Assembly: GCA_004028765.1 (NCBI GenBank) | Contig: SAIX01000009.1 | Location: 1 to 32,224 of the forward strand | DNA length: 32,224 bases | Direction of reading: 5' to 3' | Source of the DNA: Chitinophagaceae bacterium | GTDB taxonomy: Bacteria; Bacteroidota; Bacteroidia; Chitinophagales; Chitinophagaceae | The notes under the pieces: model-generated | Told to the model about the DNA's origin: nothing | The model's input: only the letters and a program-made list of their open reading frames with translations | Databases searched by the model: none | Program-made: the position numbers and the translations under genes | In this document: positions 6,763 to 14,850 of the stretch, piece by piece | Numbering within the stretch: the first letter of the stretch is position 1 | Layout: each line of letters opens with the position of its first letter

Positions 6763-8634
6763 TCAGTAACCGGGGTTTTGTGTAAGATTGGCATTGGCAT
6801 CTCTCGCAGGTTGCGGTATCGGCAACAGTTCAGATTTACCTGTTACAAAATTGGTTGCAAACCTTCCTACCGGAGAAGAGGTTCCTGCTGCTGCGATAGC
6901 AGAACTGAGCCAGGTAACTTTTGTGGTACCGGCGGGTGTACTTGTTGGTGCCGTTTTATAAAACGAGTTTACCCATATACCCCCGATATTATTGTCATCC
7001 GATTTTGTAACCGTTGTATAATACATAGAGATCGGCAGTGTTGTGCTTTTGCTGTAAGCCGGGTATCCAGCCATATAAGAAGGATCCACCATGGCAGTAA
7101 GGGTTGCCATACGGTTCATATTGGCCCTTGCTTCATTCAATGCGGTATTCAAAAGGTTCCAGCGGATCAGGTCAAATTTGCGGACACCTTCCCCACCAAG
7201 TTCGAGTGATCTTTCACGTACGACTGCAGCAAAGAAAGTTGTTTTGCTTAAACCGGAAGGCAGATCCACTGTTGCATCAGCTGTTCCGATGGCTTTGCCA
7301 TATCCCCTTCTTCTCACCTGGTTAATGGCATTATAAGCGGCGGTTGTTGGGCCATTCAGTTCATTTTCTGCTTCAGCGAACATCAGCAATACATCAGCGT
7401 AACGCATGATCTGCCATTTCAATCCGAAATACTGTATTGCATTTGTAGGCGCATAAGAAGGATTTGTGATCCAGTCACGGCGGTATTTCCCATCACAGAT
7501 CGCGGTAATGGCCTGGCCTATTTTTGTACTTCCGTCAGCAGCCACATTATACACTGCGCAGGTTACATCGCGGCGTAAGTCGGTTGAATCAAAAAGGTAA
7601 AAATAAGAAGGCAGTATATTGATGCTTTTATTACCCAGTGAATTTACAGTTGGTCCGTTGTAATAACCCAACTTGGTATCTTCTGCACCCACTCCGCCAA
7701 AACCACTTGCCTGGAACATCAGTTCTCCCTGCGGATCGGCAATGGCGTGACCGCAAACCTGGTCTCTCCACAGCGATTTATAACTGGGGTTGAGGCTATG
7801 CTGGCCCGAACTGATGATATCATTACACTCATCTCTCGCGATCTGGTAATAGGTTAAATAATCTGCATTGCGTTTCATGGTTCCATCGCTTCTTAACGCA
7901 TACCCGCCGCGATACAAGGCAAGCCTTGCGCGTAAAGCCTTGATCGATCCTTTTGTTAAACGTTCATCAGCCTGGTCGCCGATGGTGCCCAGATCATTGC
8001 GCCAGGGCACAAGGTCAGCGGCAGTTTTCAGATCAGCTATCAAACGCATATATAATGAATCCCTGTCGGTGCGCGAAGGAAACGGATTGGCATTTGCGAG
8101 TTCGGATGCAGGGCTGAAATGCGAAGGAAGATCGCCCCAGTTGCGGATCGCTTCAAAATAAAACTGTGCACGCAGGGCTAGTGCTTCGCCATACATACGC
8201 TGCAGTTGTTTTTTCTGCTGATCAGATCCGTTTGTGTACATATCCATTTTCGGGATATTGGCAATGCAGATATTGGCATACTCGATACCCTGGAACATCT
8301 GGTTAAACGGGTTAGTGATCTGCGCATTGCCGGAAGTAGCCGCATAACGGGCAATATCACGGCGGTCGTTATCAGAAGCGCCGGTGGGGCCCTGCATTTC
8401 ATCGTTATCCACCGTATAATACAGGCTCACGCGGATGCCATATCCGGCATCGCCTACCAGGCGGCTGTATACACCGGCCAATGCTTTATAAGCGCTGTTC
8501 ACATCGCTGAACACCACATCGGTGCTCAGGTCGGTGATGGGTTTCTGGTCGAGAAATTTTTTACAACCACCCAGCACCAGCAACGTTGTTCCGGCGGCCA
8601 GTAGCATCAGTTTGTAAAAAGGTTTCTTATTCAT
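6763..8634 (-). CDS. SusD/RagB-family nutrient-uptake lipoprotein
   Basis: A surface glycan-binding lipoprotein that acts as the lid of the SusC channel. The first 24 residues form a lipoprotein signal with lipobox LGGC (lipidated C24), followed by KKFLDQKP, the standard start of SusD proteins. The helical TPR core is marked by ALALRAQFYFEAIRNWGDLP (151-170) and, further on, AVVRERSLELGGEGVRKFDLIRW, a RagB/SusD C-terminal signature. It ends in a typical LPIPQPARDANANLTQNPGY segment. Its length of 623 aa is slightly above average. The gene is 18 bp after susC, so the two are cotranscribed. The substrate is not readable from sequence; the divergent sucrose-type operon suggests sucrose or a related alpha-glucoside, while the nearby pectin genes leave pectic oligosaccharides as an alternative. 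Confidence 0.95.
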   Translation of the reverse strand: MNKKPFYKLMLLAAGTTLLVLGGCKKFLDQKPITDLSTDVVFSDVNSAYKALAGVYSRLVGDAGYGIRVSLYYTVDNDEMQGPTGASDNDRRDIARYAATSGNAQITNPFNQMFQGIEYANICIANIPKMDMYTNGSDQQKKQLQRMYGEALALRAQFYFEAIRNWGDLPSHFSPASELANANPFPSRTDRDSLYMRLIADLKTAADLVPWRNDLGTIGDQADERLTKGSIKALRARLALYRGGYALRSDGTMKRNADYLTYYQIARDECNDIISSGQHSLNPSYKSLWRDQVCGHAIADPQGELMFQASGFGGVGAEDTKLGYYNGPTVNSLGNKSINILPSYFYLFDSTDLRRDVTCAVYNVAADGSTKIGQAITAICDGKYRRDWITNPSYAPTNAIQYFGLKWQIMRYADVLLMFAEAENELNGPTTAAYNAINQVRRRGYGKAIGTADATVDLPSGLSKTTFFAAVVRERSLELGGEGVRKFDLIRWNLLNTALNEARANMNRMATLTAMVDPSYMAGYPAYSKSTTLPISMYYTTVTKSDDNNIGGIWVNSFYKTAPTSTPAGTTKVTWLSSAIAAAGTSSPVGRFATNFVTGKSELLPIPQPARDANANLTQNPGY

Positions 8635-8652
8635 AGTAGCGGGTTTATATCG

Positions 8653-11600
8653 TTAGAAAGTTGCGTTAACTCCAAAAATGAAACTTCTGCTTTTCGGATA
8701 AGCCGAGTAATCGAGGCCGGGTGTAAGCGGGCTGTTACGCACACTTACTTCCGGATCGTAACCGGTATAGCTGGTAAACACAGCAAGATTATTGGCTGTA
8801 AAATAGAAGCGGAGTTTCTCGATCTTCATTTTACGCAGCGATTTGGCAGGTACACTGTACCCGATGGTTACGTTATTGATCCGGAGGAAGGAACCATCTT
8901 CCATTGCCCATGATGTGGGATAGAAAGCACCCGCACTTTTAATTGGTTGCCAGATGGTGGCATTGGCATTTAATGCGGCAAGCTGATCGGGCGCGATTCC
9001 GACTACCTGTCCGGATGAGTTGATCCACTGCGCTGTTTGACCGGTAGCAGTCACCACTTTCCAGCGGCCGGCCATTTCAGCCAGCATATTTGAATTGGCC
9101 GTGTAGCCGTTTGTCAATTCTATTTTATTGGCATTGTAAATCGTATTCCCATAAGAGAAATTCATAAACAGGCTCATGTCCCAGTTTTTATAAGTAAACT
9201 GCTGACTGATACCGCCTGTGAATTTGGGTGTTGGGTTACCGATTACGGTTCTGTCGTTATCAAGATCGATCTTTCCATCGCCGTTCAGGTCTTTGTATTT
9301 GGGCGCTCCGGGTTGTACGGTTCCGATGATGCTCGCTGCATTCACCACACCACTTTTTAAAGTATATACCTGTGTGGCGGGATTGTAATCAAAGTCGGCT
9401 GTTGTATAGAAACCATCGCTTACAAGTCCCCACATGGAACCCACCGGATCACCGATGCGGATGATATAATCCGTAGGCTGTCCGGATACACCCCAGCTTG
9501 CTGCGGGATAAAACAGGTTCTGGTTACGGCCGAGTGCTTCCACACGGTTTTTGTTGAACGACATGTTATAACTCATGTTCCAGCTGAAATCGGCTTTCTT
9601 GATCAGCACCGCACTCAACTGCAGTTCCACCCCTTTGTTGGATGTTTTACCGATATTCTGTAATTGCGTGGAATATCCATAAGTGGAAGCGATGGGCACA
9701 TTCAGCAACAGGTTCTTCGCCTGGTTATTATACACATCCACACTCAGGTTGATGCGATCGCGGAACAGGCCGATATCCACACCATAGTTCTGGCTGATAT
9801 TCGATTCCCACTGCAAAGCTTCGTTCACGAGCCCCGAAGAATAATACGCGGTTACACCCTGGTTATTGATGCCGTAATAATAGGTTCCGTCATTTTTAAA
9901 TGTGGTAAGGAACAGGTAATCGTTGATCCGGTTATTACCCACTGCACCATAACCGGCGCGGAATTTCAGGTCGCTGATAAATTTCACATTCTCCATAAAC
10001 TTCTCGTTCTTCACACGCCATGCGAGCGAACCAGAAGGGAAATACCCCCATTGCATACCCGGCGCAAATTTGGAAGCACCATCTGCACGCACATTAAAAG
10101 AGAGATAATATCTGCTCAGGTAATCGTAATTGATACGGCTGAAGAAAGAAAGGTTGGTGTACCTTGTTTTACCGAGTTTCGGATAACCGGTGAATGAAGT
10201 ACCTAGGCCCAGCTTCGTGAATGCATCATCCGGCGCAGTAAAAGTTGGATAACTGCGCACCAGTTGTGTATGCGATTCGGTGCGGAGGTCATAGGTTTCT
10301 TCACCCACCAGGAAACTGAAATCATGTTTGCCTTTGAACCTGTTTACAGAATATGTCAGAACGTTTGAGTTGGTGATGGTTTTCCGTGTAACAGAATCGA
10401 GCTGTGCAATTGGTTTGCGCCCACCCTGGATGATGGAATAAGGCGTGATGGAATCGCTGAACTGGCGGTCGATCAGGTTATTGTAATCATACCCAAAGGT
10501 GGATTTGAAACTTAGGTTCTTCGTGATATTGTATGTGAATGCTGCTGTAACATTAAATACATCGGTTGATTTTTTCCGGTATTCAGCATTGGCCAGTGCA
10601 ATCGGGTTTACGAGGTTCAGCCCATTACCAACATTCGGATCTGCCAGCGGGTCTGCATCAATGATATCCTGGTTAGGCGAAAGGAAGGGCCGGTATTTCA
10701 CCGCATTGCGCAAACGGTTATATGCGGTTCCCTGGTCAGAAGAAACCCCTGCGCCGAATACATCTGTATGGTTGTAACGGGTTCCCACCGAGAGGCGCAT
10801 TTTATCGTTGATGCGGTACTCCCCTTTCAGGTTCAGCAGGTGGCGTTTATAGGCAGAGTTCAGGATAATCGCTTTATCATCATTATACGTGTATCCAAAA
10901 TTATAAGTGAGCCGGTTATTACCGCCCAAAGCTGTAATAATATGCGTTTGGGTGATGCCCGTTCTGCCTGCCACTTCATCCTGCCAGTCTACCGCAGGTA
11001 CATTCTTGTACACATTCAGTGTATCCCAGGTAGAGCCAAAGTTTTTGAGGAATGTGGTACTGTCGGTACTGCTGCCACGGGAGCGTTCAGACTGGTACAT
11101 GACATAATCATAAGGCGAAAGCACATTTAATTTCTTGGAAAGTTTTTTGATCCCGATATTACCGGAATAGCTGACACTCAGCCTTCCTTGCCTTCCGCTT
11201 TTGGTAGTGATCACCACCACGCCATTTGCGCCACGTGCACCGTAAATCGCAGTGGCAGCAGCATCTTTCAGTACATCGATCGATTGTATATTCTGGGGGG
11301 AGAGAGCCGATAAACCATTTTCAACCTGCACACCATCCACGATATATAATGGAGAGTTATCACCTGTAATCGACATACCGCCGCGGATACGCACCTTTAC
11401 ATCTGCATCTGGTGAACCTTCTGCGGTTGTGGCAGTAACACCGGCCAGCCTTCCGTTCAATGCCTCAGCAGCTGAATTGATGGGAATGTCTTTCAGGTCT
11501 TTCGCACCCACACTCGCAACAGATGCCAGCAGGTTTTTTCTTTTAATGGTCTGGTAACCGATCACCACCACTTCTTCAGATTCTTTTGATTCGGCAGTAA

Positions 11601-11910
11601 GTACAATATTCAGGGTACTTCTTCCATTCAAAGCTTCCTGGCGGGAGGTATAACCCACATAAGAAAAGGAAAGCGTGGTATTCGCATTGGGAACAACAAT
11701 ACGGTACTGGCCGTCTTTACCCGTAACCGTACCTGCAGGCACCCCTTTCGCCGTTACACTCACCCCTTCGAGCGGCTGGTTATCTGCAGAAGAAGTAACT
11801 TTTCCTTTTACTTCCACTTTTTTATCCTGTGCGCCGACACTGGCCGAAAACATAACGAATGTCAGCAGCAGCCCGCAAAAGAGGCCTGTTTTTCTAAGCA
11901 GCATACGCAT
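8653..11910 (-). CDS. SusC/RagA-family TonB-dependent outer-membrane transporter
   Basis: Outer-membrane active transporter for oligosaccharides, 1085 aa from the chosen start. An open frame continues to an ATG at 12012, but the ATG at 11910 (or 11904) puts a normal signal peptide (LLRKTGLFCGLLLTFVMFSASVGA) at the N-terminus, while the longer version has 34 unrelated residues before it. After the signal come a carboxypeptidase-D-regulatory-like domain (VKGKVTSSADNQPLEGVSV...LSFSYVGYTS), a TonB-box-like EEVVVIGYQ, and a plug domain (ASVGAKDLKDIPINSAAEAL, PLYIVDGV, DAAATAIYGARGANGVV). A 22-stranded barrel follows, ending in FIFGVNATF with a terminal Phe. No STN/FecR signalling domain is present, so it does not look like an anti-sigma-dependent system; LacI control is more likely. 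It is followed by susD. Confidence 0.96.
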   Translation of the reverse strand: MRMLLRKTGLFCGLLLTFVMFSASVGAQDKKVEVKGKVTSSADNQPLEGVSVTAKGVPAGTVTGKDGQYRIVVPNANTTLSFSYVGYTSRQEALNGRSTLNIVLTAESKESEEVVVIGYQTIKRKNLLASVASVGAKDLKDIPINSAAEALNGRLAGVTATTAEGSPDADVKVRIRGGMSITGDNSPLYIVDGVQVENGLSALSPQNIQSIDVLKDAAATAIYGARGANGVVVITTKSGRQGRLSVSYSGNIGIKKLSKKLNVLSPYDYVMYQSERSRGSSTDSTTFLKNFGSTWDTLNVYKNVPAVDWQDEVAGRTGITQTHIITALGGNNRLTYNFGYTYNDDKAIILNSAYKRHLLNLKGEYRINDKMRLSVGTRYNHTDVFGAGVSSDQGTAYNRLRNAVKYRPFLSPNQDIIDADPLADPNVGNGLNLVNPIALANAEYRKKSTDVFNVTAAFTYNITKNLSFKSTFGYDYNNLIDRQFSDSITPYSIIQGGRKPIAQLDSVTRKTITNSNVLTYSVNRFKGKHDFSFLVGEETYDLRTESHTQLVRSYPTFTAPDDAFTKLGLGTSFTGYPKLGKTRYTNLSFFSRINYDYLSRYYLSFNVRADGASKFAPGMQWGYFPSGSLAWRVKNEKFMENVKFISDLKFRAGYGAVGNNRINDYLFLTTFKNDGTYYYGINNQGVTAYYSSGLVNEALQWESNISQNYGVDIGLFRDRINLSVDVYNNQAKNLLLNVPIASTYGYSTQLQNIGKTSNKGVELQLSAVLIKKADFSWNMSYNMSFNKNRVEALGRNQNLFYPAASWGVSGQPTDYIIRIGDPVGSMWGLVSDGFYTTADFDYNPATQVYTLKSGVVNAASIIGTVQPGAPKYKDLNGDGKIDLDNDRTVIGNPTPKFTGGISQQFTYKNWDMSLFMNFSYGNTIYNANKIELTNGYTANSNMLAEMAGRWKVVTATGQTAQWINSSGQVVGIAPDQLAALNANATIWQPIKSAGAFYPTSWAMEDGSFLRINNVTIGYSVPAKSLRKMKIEKLRFYFTANNLAVFTSYTGYDPEVSVRNSPLTPGLDYSAYPKSRSFIFGVNATF

Positions 11911-12252
11911 ACTTTTTAAACTGTCAATAAACCTTGAGGGAAGGAATACATAAAAAGATAGGCCCGGGTGGGCGGCACACACACTTAAGTGGTGTTCCTT
12001 TCTGAGCGGCATGGCAAGCAGTTTTGTTTTACAATCTTTAAAACACTACCCCTTCGTTTGTTGAAACAATTCCGGTCCGGATAGCATCCCAATTCTACAC
12101 CTATATAGACAATGGGGAAAGCTATTTCGTTATTTTTTCTACGCAATCGTTCCCGGTAACGTTGTCACGTAATTTAATTCTCCGGAACTGCGCCGCAATC
12201 CTGCGTTTTACTGGTGTTTTCAGTATTTTAGATACCCAACCAACCGATTGCT
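11911..12252. promoter_or_regulatory. Divergent regulatory region between susC and the sugar-transporter operon
   Basis: About 340 bp without a gene of its own. It carries the second exact operator-like site (12140-12157). Nearer susC there are two adjacent small inverted repeats, TTGTT-GA-AACAA (12058-12069) and TCCGG-T-CCGGA (12071-12081), and a CACTTAAGTG palindrome (11982-11991). Promoter hexamers could not be assigned confidently for either direction. Confidence 0.5.
12140..12157. promoter_or_regulatory. LacI-type operator candidate, copy 2
   Basis: An identical 18-bp copy of the site at 4886-4903, here 96 bp before the ATG of the transporter gene and 230 bp before the susC start. It is followed by GGTAACGTTGTC, which adds another AACGTT palindrome. 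The position suits simultaneous control of susC-susD and of the transporter-kinase-GH13 operon. Confidence 0.55.
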
Positions 12253-13593
12253 ATGCCCTTTCAAAAACCCCACCTCAGTTTCTGGCAGATCATCCATATG
12301 AATGTCGGTTTCTTTGGTATCCAGTATAGTTTTGGCCTGCAGCAAAGCGCCGTAAACCCGATCTACGATTTCCTGGGTGCCAAACCCGACCAGATACCCC
12401 TGCTCAATCTTGCCGGGCCTATGACGGGTTTACTGATCCAGCCCATTATCGGGGCATTAAGCGATAAAACCTGGCATCCGCGTTTCGGCCGCCGTAAACC
12501 TTATTTTTTTATCGGGGCGATGTTTTGCAGCCTCTGCCTGTTTATTTATCCGTTCAGCAGCAGTTTGTGGATGGCCGGGGGATTGTTATGGGTACTTGAT
12601 GCCGCAAACAATACAGCGATGGAACCCTACCGCGCTTTTATCGCGGATAAACTTCCTGCTTCACAAATGCCCACGGGTTTTCTCACGCAGAGTTTTTTTA
12701 CAGGGCTCGGTATCACGTTGGCAAATATTTCTCTGTTCGCTTTCCAGAAATTTGAATTCCTGAAACAGACACATGGACAGATCCCTTATTGGGTTTTTGG
12801 CTCTTTCTTTCTCGGCTCCCTCTGCTCGATCAGTTCAGTGATGTGGTCGATTTCTAAAACACCCGAGATACCTCCTACCGACGAAGAACTGGCCGCACTG
12901 AAAGCGAATAAAGGAAATGTGTTCGGGCCCTTTCTCGAGATTGCACATGCCATTAAAGACATGCCAAAAGTGATGTGGCAGCTCGCACTCGTATACCTCT
13001 TCCAGTGGTATGCACTGTTCTGTTACTGGCAGAATGCATCCAAAAGCATTGCACAGTCTGTCTGGAAAACCTCGCCTGCAAAAGATCCCAAACTGTATGA
13101 AGAAGCGGTTGGCTGGGGCGGGCTCGTAAACGGATGGTACAATGTGGTTACCTTTCTATCCGCATTCGGGCTGGTATATCTCGCCAAAAAATACAGCCCC
13201 AAAATGGTGCATGTTACCTGTTTGCTGCTCGCCGGTATCGGGTTGCTCATTTTCCCGCATATCGAAAACAAATATTTACTGTTTGCACCCATGACCGGCT
13301 TTGGTATTGCCTGGGCCAGTATGATGGGTGTACCTTACCTGATGGTAGTGAATAATATCCCGAAAGAAAGATATGGTGTGTATATGGGCATCATCAATAT
13401 GATGATCGTGATACCGATGATTTTACAAACCACCACATTTGGGTATGTGCTGGAACATTTTCTCGGGAACGACCCAGGCAAAGCGATTGGTTTCGGAGGT
13501 GTCCTGCTTTTAATTGCCTGCGCTGCAACCCTGCTCATCAAAAATAATAAAGTGGGTGATGAGGAGATCGTAATGCCTGCAGGCGGACATTGA
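12253..13593 (+). CDS. GPH/SLC45-type sugar:cation symporter (sucrose/maltose transporter-like)
   Basis: An inner-membrane major-facilitator protein of 446 aa. The start [27 protein letters not shown] (17-43) is the signature of the sucrose/maltose branch related to plant SUC and animal SLC45 transporters. MFS motif A is present as D71 followed by RFGRRKPYF (77-85). Hydrophobic segments continue through the protein with a central cytoplasmic loop near residues 200-225 ([15 protein letters not shown]), consistent with 12 membrane segments. It is the first gene of a plus-strand operon with fructokinase and an amylosucrase-type enzyme, which makes sucrose the most likely substrate; maltose or another alpha-glucoside is possible. 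An operator-like sequence lies 96 bp upstream. Confidence 0.9.
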   Translation: MPFQKPHLSFWQIIHMNVGFFGIQYSFGLQQSAVNPIYDFLGAKPDQIPLLNLAGPMTGLLIQPIIGALSDKTWHPRFGRRKPYFFIGAMFCSLCLFIYPFSSSLWMAGGLLWVLDAANNTAMEPYRAFIADKLPASQMPTGFLTQSFFTGLGITLANISLFAFQKFEFLKQTHGQIPYWVFGSFFLGSLCSISSVMWSISKTPEIPPTDEELAALKANKGNVFGPFLEIAHAIKDMPKVMWQLALVYLFQWYALFCYWQNASKSIAQSVWKTSPAKDPKLYEEAVGWGGLVNGWYNVVTFLSAFGLVYLAKKYSPKMVHVTCLLLAGIGLLIFPHIENKYLLFAPMTGFGIAWASMMGVPYLMVVNNIPKERYGVYMGIINMMIVIPMILQTTTFGYVLEHFLGNDPGKAIGFGGVLLLIACAATLLIKNNKVGDEEIVMPAGGH

Positions 13594-13649
13594 AAATACT
13601 GAACAATAGAATATCGATTAATAGAACACCGAAGTTAATCGCCGTTATT

Positions 13650-13815
13650 GCCATTGTTGGTCGCACCGCCGTTGTTGGTCGCTGACCAACAACAGGAAAA
13701 CAAAAACAGCAAACCTAAGACTTCAAATAAAACAAGACCTTGCCGTTGTTGTTCGCCGACCAACAACACGAAAATAAAAAACAGTAAATCTAACACTTCC
13801 AATAAAATAAGACCT
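13650..13815 (+). repeat. Tandem imperfect ~73-bp repeat with hairpins, upstream of fructokinase
   Basis: Unit 1 (13668-13740, 73 bp) and unit 2 (13742-13815, 74 bp) agree at most positions, beginning GCCGTTGTTG and ending AAGACCT. Each starts with an inverted repeat. In unit 1 GTTGTTGGTC (13671-13680) pairs perfectly with GACCAACAAC (13684-13693) around a 3-nt loop. Unit 2 has one mismatch (13745-13767). A shorter partial copy, GCCATTGTTGGTCGC, precedes them (13650-13664). Each hairpin is followed by about 50 A-rich bases, and unit 2 ends 5 bp before the fructokinase ATG. The 73/74 length difference shifts the frame, so this is not a coding repeat. Confidence 0.9.
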
Positions 13816-13820
13816 CTCAT

Positions 13821-14771
13821 ATGAAAATACTTTGCATTGGGGAAGCTTTGATCGATATGATCTGTACCGACAAAGGAAGATCCCTATCCGAAGGCAATCA
13901 TTTTTTAAAGAAACCCGGTGGTGCGCCCACCAATGTTGCCGCCGCCATTGCCGCACTGGGAGGTACAGTTGAACTGGCAGCCAAAGTGGGCAATGATCCT
14001 TTCGGCCGGCAACTGATACAGGTGATGCAGGAATTCGGCGTATCCACAAAATGGATGATCGCTGATGAAAATTATTTCACCACTTTCGCATTTGTATCGT
14101 TGATGGAAGACGGGGAGCGAGATTTTGTGTTTAACCGCGGCGCCGACGGGCAACTGAGCCGCGAAGAAGTGGAAGGCATCGACCTCGATGATATTTCAAT
14201 TATCCATTTCGGCTCTGCCACAGGTTTTCTTCCCGGGCCCTTGCAGGCAGCTTACCAGGGCTTGTTACAAAAAGCTTTGCAGAAAAATATTTTTATCAGT
14301 TTCGATCCCAATTATCGCCACCTCCTCTTTCCAAACGATACACAAATTTTTGTAGACCAGTCCTGGAATTTTTTACAGGCCTGTCATTTTTTTAAACTCA
14401 GTGATGAAGAAGCAATGCTGATCACAGGTGCAGTTACTGTGAGTGATGCTGCAGATATCCTGCTCGAAAAAACAAATGCCGTATTCACCATCACGCTTGG
14501 CAAGGAAGGAACACTGTTTGGTTTCAAAGGCAAAACCACCAACATCCCCAGTATTCCCATCAAACCGGTTGACACAACCGGTGCAGGCGATGCCTTTGTA
14601 GGGGCTGTGCTGTATCAGCTCTCAGATAAATCACTGGGTGAGATACAGGCAATGAGCCAGGAGCACTGGAGCCGTATCATCACCAATGCCAATAAAGCCG
14701 GGGCCCGCACCTGCGAATACCTCGGTGCTATGGAAGCGTTTAAACATTTGAATAACCAGATTTTTGAATAA
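13821..14771 (+). CDS. PfkB-family carbohydrate kinase, probable fructokinase
   Basis: A cytoplasmic kinase of 316 aa that most likely phosphorylates fructose with ATP. The N-terminal IGEALIDMI, the sugar-binding signature GGAPTNVAAAIAALGG (33-48) and the C-terminal PfkB signature DTTGAGDAF (251-259) with catalytic base D257 are all intact. FNRGADGQL (104-112) and ISFDPNYR (159-166) are typical of fructokinases rather than ribokinases. It sits between the sugar transporter and the amylosucrase-type gene, exactly where a kinase for released fructose would be expected. The leader carries the duplicated 73-bp hairpin element. 2-Keto-3-deoxygluconate kinase is the main alternative, given the pectin genes nearby, but the operon context favours fructose. 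Confidence 0.88.
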   Translation: MKILCIGEALIDMICTDKGRSLSEGNHFLKKPGGAPTNVAAAIAALGGTVELAAKVGNDPFGRQLIQVMQEFGVSTKWMIADENYFTTFAFVSLMEDGERDFVFNRGADGQLSREEVEGIDLDDISIIHFGSATGFLPGPLQAAYQGLLQKALQKNIFISFDPNYRHLLFPNDTQIFVDQSWNFLQACHFFKLSDEEAMLITGAVTVSDAADILLEKTNAVFTITLGKEGTLFGFKGKTTNIPSIPIKPVDTTGAGDAFVGAVLYQLSDKSLGEIQAMSQEHWSRIITNANKAGARTCEYLGAMEAFKHLNNQIFE

Positions 14772-14776
14772 CAAGA

Positions 14777-14850
14777 GGTGAGTGGTCAGTGGTGAGTAAC
14801 AGAATATTAGCAAACACTCACCACTCACCATTCACCACTCACCACTCACC
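14777..14850 (+). repeat. Heptamer tandem repeat (5 x ACTCACC) and inverted repeat abutting the GH13 start codon
   Basis: Five contiguous heptamers (14816-14850; four ACTCACC and one ATTCACC) run directly into the ATG at 14851. Upstream, 14777-14797 reads as the reverse complement of the first three heptamers with 19 of 21 positions matching, leaving an 18-nt loop (14798-14815). The mRNA could form a long hairpin in several registers right next to the start codon. The repeat fills almost the whole gap between the two genes. Confidence 0.92.

Noticed and set aside
11911..12012. Longer N-terminus of the SusC protein starting at the ATG at 12012
   Set aside because: It would place 34 non-signal residues before a normal signal peptide; the ATG at 11910 or 11904 fits the family better.
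13650..13815. CRISPR-like array
   Set aside because: There are only two to three adjoining units without unique spacers of constant size, and no cas genes.
13635..13820. Minus-strand frame across the 73-bp repeats, with leucine-rich repeated peptide
   Set aside because: The two units differ by one base in length, so the repeat is not kept in frame; the peptide is a by-product of the DNA repeat.
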